Assembly (NCBI GenBank): GCA_964526835.1
Contig: CAZGMK010000001.1
Coordinates: 1-64,000, forward strand
Reading direction: 5' to 3'
DNA from: DAOSXA01 sp964526835
Lineage (GTDB): Bacteria; Zixibacteria; MSB-5A5; GN15; FEB-12
DNA: 64,000 nucleotides
Shown one piece after another: positions 51,852 to 60,715 of the stretch (position 1 is its first letter; every line of letters starts with the position of its first letter). Made by a program: the position numbers and the translations under genes. The notes below the pieces were generated by a model that saw only the letters and a program-made list of their open reading frames with translations, was not told the DNA's origin and searched no databases.

Positions 51852-53681
51852 ATGAGCGATGATCCATTCGCCATTCAGTTCGCCGAGGCGGCCGCCCGGG
51901 CCTTCCGGCGCGAGTTTCCTGATATCTATCAGGCTGCGGGCAACAGCGGCTGTTTCGACAGCGATGCTATAGCTGCAGGTCTGCAGAAACCCAAGGACCC
52001 CAGGATGGGCCGCCTGGCGCTGCCGGTGTTCCCATTCGCCAGCTTGCTGAAGGCCAAGCCGCCGGAAATTGCATCTCGGGTGGCAGAGGCCGCCAACGAA
52101 ATTATGGCCTCTCGCAGTGGGGTGACGGCTGTCAGGGCGGTCGCGGCGGGTGGGTTTCTGAACGCCCGGATCGACTATGGCGTTCTGTCCCGCCAGACCC
52201 TACAGGAGGTCCTGCAGCAAGGGGCGAACTATGCCGACTCGGATGTCGGCAAGGGCCGGACGCAGCTCGTTGAATACTCGTCGGCGAATATCGCCAAGCC
52301 GTTCGGGATCGGGCACCTGCGATCCACTGTCATCGGTAACTCGCTGCGCCGCATCTATCGAAAGCAGGGTTACGAGGTGGTCGGTATCAACTATCTAGGC
52401 GATTGGGGCACCCAGTTCGGCAAGATGATCGTGGCCTGGAGGATGTGGGGGGACGAGGTCGATTTGTCGGAGAACGCCCTGCACAAATTGCTCCAGCTGT
52501 ATGTGAGATTCCACCGCCAAGCGGAAGTCGACGACAGTCTCAACGATCGTGCTCGGGAGGCGTTCAGGGCCCTGGAGAACGGAGATCCCGACGCCACCGC
52601 TCTGTGGGAGAAGTTCAAGGACATCTCGATGCGCGAGCTGCAGCGCATATATGACGTACTCGGCGTTGAATTCGACTGGATAACGGGCGAGTCGTTTCTT
52701 AACGACAAGATGGAGGCCGCCATTGAGCGGCTGCAGCGCGCCGGCCTGACCACCGAGTCACAGGGCGCCCTGGTTGTCCCGCTCGATGACCCGCAATTGC
52801 CGCCCTGCCTGTTGAAGAAGCGCGACGGCGCTACTCTCTATGCCACGCGCGAACTGGCATCACTGATTTACCGCTGGGAAACGTATCACTTCCACGAGTC
52901 GCTCTATGTGGTCGGATCCGAACAGACCGACCACTTCCGACAGCTCCTCAAGGTTATTGAATTGCTGGAAGATGCTGAGGGGTTGCCGGAGAGTCAACGT
53001 ATGTCGGGACGGGTCAAGCATGTCGAATTCGGCTGGGTGCGTTTCGGTGAGAAGCGCGGTGGGGAATTGAAGCGGATGTCGACACGCAAGGGTGATATCG
53101 TGTTCCTGCAGGACGTATACGAGACAGCCACATCCAAGGCGCGGCGGATCATTGAAGAGAAGAATCCGTCGCTCGATAATGTGGACGAAGTGGCTTACAT
53201 GATTGGAGTAGGCGCCGTCATATTCGCCCAATTGTCGGTGCGCCGTCAGAAGGACGTCAACCTGATCTGGGAGGACGTATTGAGCTTCGAGGGCGAGACA
53301 GGACCATACTTGCAGTACACGCATGCGCGTCTGTGCTCGCTGGAGCGCCTCTACGGTAAGGAAATCGGTCCCGACATAGACTACTCACTGCTGCAAGGGG
53401 ACGAAGAGCAGCGCGTGGTGGAGGCGCTTGCCGATTTTCCGACCGCCATCGCCGGCGCAGCGAGGGTATATGACCCTCAGGTTATTGCACACTATCTTGT
53501 CGGCCTGGCCGGCGCGTTCAACCGTTTGTATCAGCGCAAGGACAAGGTCGGGCGCATTGACAAGATCATATCCGATAACGAATCCCTTTCGGCTGCACGC
53601 ATGGCTGTGGTCAAGGCGGTTCGAACAGTTCTGAGCGAGGGTCTGTACCTGCTCGGGCTTAAGGCGCCCGCTGCTATGTAG
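51852..53681 (+). CDS. argS: Arginine-tRNA ligase
   Basis: A 609-residue class I tRNA synthetase. The HIGH motif appears as FGIGHLRST after ANIAKP, the KMSK-type motif as KRMSTRKGD, and GDWGTQFGKM and the anticodon-binding C-terminal helices (LVGLAGAFNRLY) fit ArgRS. Length is close to the family average. It lies between the trp and aro blocks in the same direction, 59 bp after trpA and 40 bp before aroF. Confidence 0.96.
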   Translation: MSDDPFAIQFAEAAARAFRREFPDIYQAAGNSGCFDSDAIAAGLQKPKDPRMGRLALPVFPFASLLKAKPPEIASRVAEAANEIMASRSGVTAVRAVAAGGFLNARIDYGVLSRQTLQEVLQQGANYADSDVGKGRTQLVEYSSANIAKPFGIGHLRSTVIGNSLRRIYRKQGYEVVGINYLGDWGTQFGKMIVAWRMWGDEVDLSENALHKLLQLYVRFHRQAEVDDSLNDRAREAFRALENGDPDATALWEKFKDISMRELQRIYDVLGVEFDWITGESFLNDKMEAAIERLQRAGLTTESQGALVVPLDDPQLPPCLLKKRDGATLYATRELASLIYRWETYHFHESLYVVGSEQTDHFRQLLKVIELLEDAEGLPESQRMSGRVKHVEFGWVRFGEKRGGELKRMSTRKGDIVFLQDVYETATSKARRIIEEKNPSLDNVDEVAYMIGVGAVIFAQLSVRRQKDVNLIWEDVLSFEGETGPYLQYTHARLCSLERLYGKEIGPDIDYSLLQGDEEQRVVEALADFPTAIAGAARVYDPQVIAHYLVGLAGAFNRLYQRKDKVGRIDKIISDNESLSAARMAVVKAVRTVLSEGLYLLGLKAPAAM

Positions 53682-53721
53682 CGAGACAGGCGGCAGAAGA
53701 AGAGAGACAGGAGCAACATAG

Positions 53722-54735
53722 ATGCTTGTCGTAATGGACACTCAGGCCACCGCTCAGCAGGTGGAAAAGGTCATTCAGGAAATCGAGAGTATGGGACTTA
53801 AGCCTCATCCCATCCCGGGTTCGTTGCGGACAGCGATCGGGGTTACCGGCAATAAGTCGCAGGTGGCCGCCGACCGTCTCCTGGCACAGAGCGGGGTCAA
53901 GGAGATCATCCATGTCACCAAGCCGTTTAAGCTGGTCAGCCGCGAGTTCTTTCCGGAGGATACGATAGTCGATGTCGACGGGGTCAGGATCGGGGGCGGA
54001 GAGGTTGTCGTAATGGCCGGGCCGTGCGCCGTCGAGAGTCGGGACCAGTGCATGGTCATTGGTGAAGCAGTGGCGAAGGCCGGGGCGAAGCTGTTCCGGG
54101 GCGGCGCTTACAAACCGCGAACCTCTCCATACAGTTTTCAGGGCCTGGAAGAAAAGGGGCTGAAGATACTCGCCGAAGTCCGTGAGCAATTCGGGTTGAA
54201 GATAGTTACTGAGGCTGTCGACACGGCGGTTCTGGACCGGGTGGCGCAGTACACCGACCTGATCCAGATAGGTGCCCGCAACATGCAGAACTTCTCGCTC
54301 CTCAAGGCGGCGGGACGTCAGAAGAAGCCGGTCCTGCTTAAGCGAGGCATGTCGGCGACACTCGAAGAGTTCCTGATGGCCGCTGAGTACATCATGGCCG
54401 AAGGGAATCGGGGGGTCATCCTTTGCGAGCGGGGAGTGAGGACATTCGCTGATCACACGCGCAACACCCTCGATCTTTCGGCCGTGCCGTTTGTCAAGCG
54501 GACCAGCCACTTGCCGATCATAGTCGATCCCAGCCACGGAACCGGACGTCGCGAGAAGGTACTGCCTCTGTCCCGCGCGGCGGTGGCGGCCGGGGCCGAC
54601 GGCTTGATCATCGAGGTCCATTACGATCCGGCCAATGCCCTATCCGACGGCCTTCAGTCAATCACGCCGCCTACTTTCCAGGACCTCATAGCCCAGGTAC
54701 GCGGCATAGCCGACGTGCTGGGCAGATCGCTGTGA
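53722..54735 (+). CDS. aroF: 3-deoxy-7-phosphoheptulonate (DAHP) synthase
   Basis: A 337-residue enzyme that condenses phosphoenolpyruvate with erythrose 4-phosphate, the entry step of the shikimate pathway. Residues about 1-70 form a ferredoxin-like regulatory domain (MDTQATAQQVEKVIQEI), as in the Thermotoga-type AroF. The barrel has AGPCAVES, RGGAYKPRTSPYSFQGL and a metal-binding DPSHGTG. AGGAG lies before the ATG. Its stop overlaps the GTG of aroA. Confidence 0.95.
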   Translation: MLVVMDTQATAQQVEKVIQEIESMGLKPHPIPGSLRTAIGVTGNKSQVAADRLLAQSGVKEIIHVTKPFKLVSREFFPEDTIVDVDGVRIGGGEVVVMAGPCAVESRDQCMVIGEAVAKAGAKLFRGGAYKPRTSPYSFQGLEEKGLKILAEVREQFGLKIVTEAVDTAVLDRVAQYTDLIQIGARNMQNFSLLKAAGRQKKPVLLKRGMSATLEEFLMAAEYIMAEGNRGVILCERGVRTFADHTRNTLDLSAVPFVKRTSHLPIIVDPSHGTGRREKVLPLSRAAVAAGADGLIIEVHYDPANALSDGLQSITPPTFQDLIAQVRGIADVLGRSL

Positions 54736-56078
54736 CTCCTCGCAGGCTGAAACCGGCGCGACAGGTCGAAGGCACGCTGACGGTGCCGGGCGACAAGTCA
54801 ATCGGTCACAGGGTGGCATTGCTGTCGTTGCTCGCCCATGAACCGATAAACGTGATCAACTTCCCTGGGGGGGCCGACTGCCGATCATCACTGGAAGCGG
54901 CCAAGACGTTGGGCGTGAGGGTTGAGCAAACTGACGACCGGATCACGCTGATCCCCCCGCAGCGGCATGAGGTCCCGGACGAGCTGATCATCGATTGCGG
55001 CAACTCCGGTACCACGGCCCGGCTACTGGCCGGAATCATCGCGGGTAGCGGGATCGAGGTGACTCTGGCCGGAGATGAATCGCTCAGTCGCCGTCCGATG
55101 CGGCGGATCATCGAGCCGCTCACGACGATGGGCGCCCGCATCTTCGCCGACGGAGGCCACCTGCCCATGCGGATTCAGGGGCGCAAGTTGTTGCCGCTGG
55201 AGTATCGGCTGCCCGTGGCATCGGCTCAGGTGAAATCATCGCTGCTGCTGGCGGGACTCGCCTCCGGCTGTTCGGTAGTCGTCCGCGAAGACAACATCAC
55301 CCGGGATCACTCCGAGCGCCTGATCAATCATATCGGTCACGGAATTGAAGTACGGGATGTGAAGCCGGTCTTCGTGCAGGACCCGGTGGATCCGAGGAAG
55401 CGTCGCCTGGAGCGGCAGGAGTCGTTTAAGCGTGAGATCAGCCTGGACAGCCAGGCGGTTGTGGTGGGTGGAGATGTCGACATCCCCGGAGACATATCGA
55501 CGGCTGCTTTCTTCTGGGCCGGCGCCGCGATTTCCGGAGGAAGCGTGACCATTCGTAATGTGGGCCTGAACCCCACGCGCACCGGCGTCCTGGATTATCT
55601 CAAGTCGGCCGGATGCAAAGTGGAGATCGCCGACAAGGAGACAATCTCCGGAGAGCCGCGCGGGACGGTTACTGTTGTCGGCGGCGAACTCAAACCGCGC
55701 AAGCTGTCCGGATCTCAGGTCACGGGCGTTATCGACGAGATACCGATCATCGCTGTCATGGCGGCCTTCGCCCAGGGGACGACGGTGATTCGGGACGCGG
55801 GCGAACTCAGGGTCAAAGAAACCGACCGCCTGGCCGCCGTTGCTCGTAATCTTGAACTCATGGGTGTGAAATGCGGATTGCTCGAAGACGGCTTAGCTGT
55901 CGAGGGAACGCTCGAGGTCAACGGAGCCGATTTCGAGAGCTTCGGTGACCATCGGATCGCCATGGCCTTCTCAGTCGCCGCCCTCTCGGCCGTGGGGCCG
56001 TCGACGATTGACGATGTCGACTGCATAGGAATTTCTTGTCCCGAGTTCTATGAACTCTTAGATTCAGTGGTGCAATGA
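54732..56078 (+). CDS. aroA: 3-phosphoshikimate 1-carboxyvinyltransferase (EPSP synthase)
   Basis: A 448-residue enzyme that transfers the enolpyruvyl group to shikimate 3-phosphate. It begins with GTG at 54732 (GTGA overlap). PGDKSIGHRVALLS is the N-terminal substrate motif, DCGNSGTTARLLAGI follows, and RVKETDRLAAVARNLELMG and FGDHRIAMAFSVAA are the C-terminal motifs. A 40-residue stretch at about 195-245 (DPRKRRLERQESF) is more charged than usual. It overlaps aroE by four bases. Confidence 0.96.
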   Translation: MTPRRLKPARQVEGTLTVPGDKSIGHRVALLSLLAHEPINVINFPGGADCRSSLEAAKTLGVRVEQTDDRITLIPPQRHEVPDELIIDCGNSGTTARLLAGIIAGSGIEVTLAGDESLSRRPMRRIIEPLTTMGARIFADGGHLPMRIQGRKLLPLEYRLPVASAQVKSSLLLAGLASGCSVVVREDNITRDHSERLINHIGHGIEVRDVKPVFVQDPVDPRKRRLERQESFKREISLDSQAVVVGGDVDIPGDISTAAFFWAGAAISGGSVTIRNVGLNPTRTGVLDYLKSAGCKVEIADKETISGEPRGTVTVVGGELKPRKLSGSQVTGVIDEIPIIAVMAAFAQGTTVIRDAGELRVKETDRLAAVARNLELMGVKCGLLEDGLAVEGTLEVNGADFESFGDHRIAMAFSVAALSAVGPSTIDDVDCIGISCPEFYELLDSVVQ

Positions 56079-56929
56079 AGCGCCGCTATCGATTCGGCCT
56101 GGTTGGCCACAACATATCATACTCCAAATCACGGGAAGTATTCGAAGCCATCTTTATCCACGAGGGCCTTGAAGGGGAGTTTGTCAACTTCGATCTCAGC
56201 CCTCGCGGTTTCGATGATCGCTTCTGCAGCCTGTTGCGAGAGAGGGTCGATGGGCTCAGTGTGACTATCCCACACAAGAAGCGGGTTTTGCCGCTGCTAC
56301 ACGATGTCCATCCCGTGGCTCTGGCCCTGGAGGCGGTCAATTCGGTGGCGGTTCATCGCGGCCGAACTAATGGTTTCAATACCGATGTATTTGGCTTTGC
56401 ACTACCGCTGCGCTCGCACGCCGATCGTCTGAAGCACGGCGAGGCGCTGATCCTCGGCTGCGGCGGCGGCGCCAGGGCCGCCCTCTACTCGCTGCACACC
56501 GATTATGAAGTCGGACGATTCACTGTCCTCGGCAGAACCGGGGTTCGACTCAAGAAGTTCCGTGCGGCGATGCGCCGTGTCCTCAACGGAGTCAAAGTCG
56601 AGACGCATCATTTCGAGGAATACGCCGTGCCGACCGACTCCCTGCTGGACATCGTGGTAAACGCGACCCCTCTGGGGGGATGGAATCATCCGCATGACAA
56701 CCCCCTGCCCGAAGGTTTTTCGTGGAACCGGACGCGGCTGTTCTACGACCTCAACTACAACGAAGATAACGCCCTGATTCACGCAGCGGCCGCCGCCGGC
56801 GTGACCTCGTTCGACGGGTCCGTGATGCTTACCGGCCAGGCCCTGCGTTCCTTTGAGATATGGACCGAGCGAATGGTCGCATTCGCGCCGATCTATGAGG
56901 CGGTATTCGGTAGTCCCGGGGAAGGCTGA
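56075..56929 (+). CDS. aroE: Shikimate dehydrogenase
   Basis: A 284-residue NADP-dependent enzyme that reduces 3-dehydroshikimate. FGLVGHNISYSKSREVFEA is the substrate loop (Ser pair kept), VTIPHKKRV holds the catalytic Lys, GFNTDVFGF the catalytic Asp, ILGCGGGARAALYSL the nucleotide-binding loop, and VVNATPLGGW the late motif. Its ATG overlaps the aroA stop, and aroK begins immediately after its stop. Confidence 0.93.
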   Translation: MKRRYRFGLVGHNISYSKSREVFEAIFIHEGLEGEFVNFDLSPRGFDDRFCSLLRERVDGLSVTIPHKKRVLPLLHDVHPVALALEAVNSVAVHRGRTNGFNTDVFGFALPLRSHADRLKHGEALILGCGGGARAALYSLHTDYEVGRFTVLGRTGVRLKKFRAAMRRVLNGVKVETHHFEEYAVPTDSLLDIVVNATPLGGWNHPHDNPLPEGFSWNRTRLFYDLNYNEDNALIHAAAAAGVTSFDGSVMLTGQALRSFEIWTERMVAFAPIYEAVFGSPGEG

Positions 56930-57481
56930 ATGGTCATTAGACCCGGGCACATCTGGCTGACCGGTTTTTCCGGTTCCGGCAAATCGACTATCGCACCGCT
57001 GTTGGCGCAGCGCCTGGGGCTTGCCTCACATGATCTGGACGCAATCATTGAGGTTGAGCTGGCGACCCCGATTGGCGATATCTTCGTATCTGATGGCGAG
57101 GAGCGTTTCAGAGAGGCGGAGTCGCGGATCATTCGCGAGTTATCGTCCCGGCGCTCCCCCGCAGTCATCGCATTGGGCGGAGGGGTGCTGGAAATCCCGG
57201 GAAACCGCACAGTCATTCGGCGCAACGGCACCCTCGTTTACCTGCGATGCGCCCAGAGTGAGCTGTATCGCCGGCTCCGTCGTCTGAATGATCGTCCGCT
57301 GCTCCACGGACATCACGGTCAGGCTGTGTCGGCCCGGATATTGAAGGACAGGATCGCGCGCCTGTTGGCGCAGAGACGTTCAGCCTATGAGCAGGCAGAC
57401 CTGATCGTATCGACTACGCAGCATTCACCTGCCGAGGTTGCTGCGGTCATCGCCGGTAAGCTGAGAGGCCTCTATGCATGA
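56930..57481 (+). CDS. aroK: Shikimate kinase
   Basis: A 183-residue P-loop kinase that phosphorylates shikimate. The Walker A motif is GFSGSGKS (12-19). ASHDLDAIIEVE, FREAESRII, the ALGGGVLE motif and a lid/adenine segment RLLAQRRSAYEQAD follow in normal order. Its ATG directly abuts the aroE stop. The gene overlaps aroB by eight bases. Confidence 0.94.
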   Translation: MVIRPGHIWLTGFSGSGKSTIAPLLAQRLGLASHDLDAIIEVELATPIGDIFVSDGEERFREAESRIIRELSSRRSPAVIALGGGVLEIPGNRTVIRRNGTLVYLRCAQSELYRRLRRLNDRPLLHGHHGQAVSARILKDRIARLLAQRRSAYEQADLIVSTTQHSPAEVAAVIAGKLRGLYA

Positions 57482-58586
57482 TCATAACTTGGTGGTTAAG
57501 CTGAAATCGCGACAATACCCGGTGGTTGTCGGCTATCACATTCTCGAGCGCCTGTCCGAACTGATCGACCGCGCCGGGCCGCCGCAGGTCTTTGTAGTGT
57601 ACGACCGGACTGTCGGGTCGCTTCATGGCCGGGTTGTACGCCGGTATGTGATGCAGTCGGGTTCGAAGGTTCATGAGATCAGCGTGGCGCCCGGCGAGCG
57701 GTCCAAGTCGGCCGCGACGCTTGGCCGGCTTCACGACTTCATGCTGGATTGCCGGATCGGTCGCGACGACCTGGTGCTGGCGGTCGGCGGAGGCATCGTC
57801 AGTGATCTGGCCGGTTACGCTGCTGCGACAGTCCTGCGAGGGGTCCGCTGGGGCGTGGTGACGACAACCCTGCTGGGTATGGTCGACGCCGCGATTGGCG
57901 GCAAGACCGGAATCAACCACCGCCTGGGCAAGAACCTCATAGGCGCCTTCTGGCAGCCGCTCTTCGTCCTGGCGGACACGTGTTTCCTGAAGACGCTGCC
58001 TCCACGACACCGTCTTGCGGGGTGGGGCGAAGTGGCCAAGTATGCAGGGCTGATCGGCGGCGGGCTCCTGACCAGGATAGCCTCCCATAACCCGGGGTCA
58101 CTACTCGCGGATAGCGCTGAGCTGATCCGCATAATCAATGATTGTGCGGCCTTCAAGGCTCACATTGTCGCCGCCGATGAACGTGAGTCCGGCCGCAGGA
58201 TACTGCTGAATCTCGGCCATACCCTGGGCCACGCTATCGAGACCGCCACCGGGCATGGGCGTTTCCTTCACGGAGAGGCGGTTATGCTGGGGTTGTGGGC
58301 CGCCGTCGAACTCAGCGTGTTGTCCGGTCGGGCGGCCGACTTGGATCTTGAGCAATATCGTAGACTGCTCAAGCCGTTGTTGTCGAGGGTTCCGCCACTC
58401 AGCGTGAGCGCCAGTGCTGTCATGCGAGCGGTTGGTCTCGACAAGAAGCGAATGGGGCAGAGACCGAGATTTGTCTTGCTCGCCGCTCCCGGCCGGCCCT
58501 TTATTGCCGACAATATAGGTGAAGCGCAGGTGCTGGCGGCCCTGCAATCAACAATGCGCCTTCACATGCAAATCAAAGGACGATAG
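57474..58586 (+). CDS. aroB: 3-dehydroquinate synthase
   Basis: A 370-residue NAD- and metal-dependent enzyme that cyclises DAHP. AVGGGIVSDLAGYAAATVLR, GVVTTTLLGMVDAAIGGKTG, NLIGAFWQP, GWGEVAKYAGLI and LNLGHTLGHAIE (metal-binding histidines) are all present. It overlaps aroK by eight bases, and aroQ begins one base after its stop codon. Confidence 0.96.
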   Translation: MHDHNLVVKLKSRQYPVVVGYHILERLSELIDRAGPPQVFVVYDRTVGSLHGRVVRRYVMQSGSKVHEISVAPGERSKSAATLGRLHDFMLDCRIGRDDLVLAVGGGIVSDLAGYAAATVLRGVRWGVVTTTLLGMVDAAIGGKTGINHRLGKNLIGAFWQPLFVLADTCFLKTLPPRHRLAGWGEVAKYAGLIGGGLLTRIASHNPGSLLADSAELIRIINDCAAFKAHIVAADERESGRRILLNLGHTLGHAIETATGHGRFLHGEAVMLGLWAAVELSVLSGRAADLDLEQYRRLLKPLLSRVPPLSVSASAVMRAVGLDKKRMGQRPRFVLLAAPGRPFIADNIGEAQVLAALQSTMRLHMQIKGR

Positions 58587-58587
58587 C

Positions 58588-59034
58588 ATGGCGAAGATCC
58601 TGGTAGTGAACGGCCCGAATCTCAATCTTCTGGGCAAACGGGAGCCCGAGATATACGGCAGCGCCACCCTGGATGAACTCAATGGTCGCCTCAGGGATAT
58701 GGCTGACGAGCTCGGGATGGAGCTGATGTTCTTTCAGTCGAATTCGGAAGGGGAATTGATCGATTTCATCCATAAAGAGGCGTTCGGCGCCGACGGATTG
58801 ATCATCAACCCCGGCGCCCTGACGCATTACAGTTACGCTCTCCGCGATGCCATCGGCGCAGTGGATATCGAGGCGATAGAGGTCCATATGAGCAATATCT
58901 ACAAGCGGGAACGGTGGCGCCACAGATCGGTGCTGGCTGACATCTGCCAGGGACACCTGGTCGGTTTCGGATTCTACGGATACGCTATGGCGCTCTCTTA
59001 CTTCGCGGACACGTCGCCGGAGGCCTCTTCGTAA
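58588..59034 (+). CDS. aroQ: 3-dehydroquinate dehydratase, type II
   Basis: A 148-residue enzyme that dehydrates 3-dehydroquinate. The ATG at 58588 follows AAAGGA. NGPNLNLLGKREPEIYG holds catalytic Arg18 and Tyr23; NPGALTHYSYALRDAI and EVHMSNIYKRERWRHRS are the other family motifs. It replaces a type I AroD, which is absent. Its last base is the first base of the next start codon. Confidence 0.96.
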   Translation: MAKILVVNGPNLNLLGKREPEIYGSATLDELNGRLRDMADELGMELMFFQSNSEGELIDFIHKEAFGADGLIINPGALTHYSYALRDAIGAVDIEAIEVHMSNIYKRERWRHRSVLADICQGHLVGFGFYGYAMALSYFADTSPEASS

Positions 59035-60623
59035 TGAAGTGCATTGTCCCGTTGCTTCTTGTGGTGGTGCCGTTTGTCATCGGATGTGAGCCGCCCGCCG
59101 AAGATGCCGTCGATGTTTCGGTAGAGCTGGATTCGCTCGAGACCAAAATCGTCTGGTTGAAGTACCGGCTGGCTCAGCTCGAGTGGCGCGAACTCACCGG
59201 TCAGCCGGTCGATTCTCAGCGATTCTACCGCCGCGCCTGGCGTGAGGTGTGCGGCGACATGGCCGCCCTGGAGCGTCTTCAGCGCCATGCGGGCAAGTTG
59301 AGCGATGCCGATGAGAAACGCCGCCACCGAATCATCACATCGTTGCTCGCGAAAGGGGCCGTTGAGTCGTCGCCACACATAGCCGCGCTGCGTGACTCTC
59401 TGCTCGCGGTGATGCGCGACAGTGGCCTCGGTTCGGGTGGCGACCGGGGGAGCGCCGGCGATCTTTCGGCGACCCTGCGTACGATGGATGACCGAGTTGC
59501 CCGTGAACGGGCCTGGCTGGCCTGGGCCGGTCCGGGCTCCCAAGCTGCTGCGGGGGTCGAGCGGCTGCTTCGGTTCCGAAATCAACAGGCGGTTCGGCTC
59601 AGGTACAATAACTATGCGGCGCTCGCTCTGGCGGCCGACAGCATAGAGTCATCCTGGCTTCTGGCATTGCTCGACAGCCTGGAAGAAGTCACCGCAGAGC
59701 CGTATCGCGCGGCCGTGGCGCGTCGGGCGGCAGCTATTGGACGGAGCGAGCTCGAACCCTGGGACCTAGCCTGGATCGGAAGCAGACAGGTTGGTATTCT
59801 GGATCGCTATTTTCCGGTCGATTCGCAGATCAGTTTTCTGAAGTCGGCGCTCACCTCCTGCGGTATCGACATCGAAAAGCAGCCGATCTACTGGGATGTG
59901 ACCGCGTTTGACGACCGCCCGGGACTTGTCAGGGCCTGCATTGTCAGGCCCGGGCACGACCAGCGCCTTCGGGCCAACCTTCGGCCCGGCTTCGCCACGC
60001 AAGCCGATCTGGCGTTTCAGACCGGCATCGCACTTCAAGCGGCCTTCGTGAGCCGACGCGAACCGCTGTTTGCATATCTGATTGACGATGCCTGGCGTCG
60101 GACGGCAGGGTTGATCTTCGAGGAGATTGTTAATCAGCCGGAGTTCCTCGTCAACACCGCCGGAGTCCCTCCACAAGCGGCGGCGGCGTTTCGCAAGACG
60201 CAAATCGATCAGGCCGTCATCGACTGGCGCATCATGCTGGCCGAGGCGCGGTTCGAGTACGAGGCGTATGTCAACGCCAACCGCGATCTGGACAAGCTGT
60301 GGTGGGATACCTGCAATCGATTGCTCGGATTGCCGCGCCACGATCAGCTTTCACCCTGGGCGGCCGCGACTGACCTTGTCCGCAATCCTCTAGCCTCGAT
60401 TGATCGGGTACTGGCCGGGCTGGCGGCGGCTCAAACGCTGAATTTCCTGACGGCGCACAATTCGACCCTGATGGATAGCCAGACACGGAGCTTCCTGGTG
60501 CAGCATTACTTCCGATACGGCGGCAGCGCCGACTGGCGTCGGCTGATTTCTCACGCAACGGAGGGTGAATTGTCTCACCGGGCCCTGGTCGACTGGCTGG
60601 CCGCTGAAGCCTTTGAGTATTGA
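59034..60623 (+). CDS. Lipoprotein resembling M2/M3-type peptidase but without the zinc motif
   Basis: A 529-residue, mostly helical protein. A lipoprotein signal ends in VIGC (Cys18). Its arrangement resembles ACE-like M2 or M3 metallopeptidases: a helical first half, a conserved-looking RANLRPGFATQADLAFQT region, then AGLIFEEIVNQPEFLV. In active members, the first region carries HExxH and the second the zinc-binding Glu. Here the HExxH place reads QTGIA (329-333) and no HExxH occurs anywhere. It overlaps aroQ by one base, so it is expressed with the aro genes. A pseudoenzyme role is inferred; the family match is by pattern and is moderate. Confidence 0.68.
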   Translation: MKCIVPLLLVVVPFVIGCEPPAEDAVDVSVELDSLETKIVWLKYRLAQLEWRELTGQPVDSQRFYRRAWREVCGDMAALERLQRHAGKLSDADEKRRHRIITSLLAKGAVESSPHIAALRDSLLAVMRDSGLGSGGDRGSAGDLSATLRTMDDRVARERAWLAWAGPGSQAAAGVERLLRFRNQQAVRLRYNNYAALALAADSIESSWLLALLDSLEEVTAEPYRAAVARRAAAIGRSELEPWDLAWIGSRQVGILDRYFPVDSQISFLKSALTSCGIDIEKQPIYWDVTAFDDRPGLVRACIVRPGHDQRLRANLRPGFATQADLAFQTGIALQAAFVSRREPLFAYLIDDAWRRTAGLIFEEIVNQPEFLVNTAGVPPQAAAAFRKTQIDQAVIDWRIMLAEARFEYEAYVNANRDLDKLWWDTCNRLLGLPRHDQLSPWAAATDLVRNPLASIDRVLAGLAAAQTLNFLTAHNSTLMDSQTRSFLVQHYFRYGGSADWRRLISHATEGELSHRALVDWLAAEAFEY

Positions 60624-60715
60624 TTCGGCATAGAGCTCACGTTCCTGATCGAAAGAGATTGCGTCTAGCGGGGGGCGGTGTACTTTGGGGCGGCTTCAGA
60701 TAGTCCGAGTCCTCG

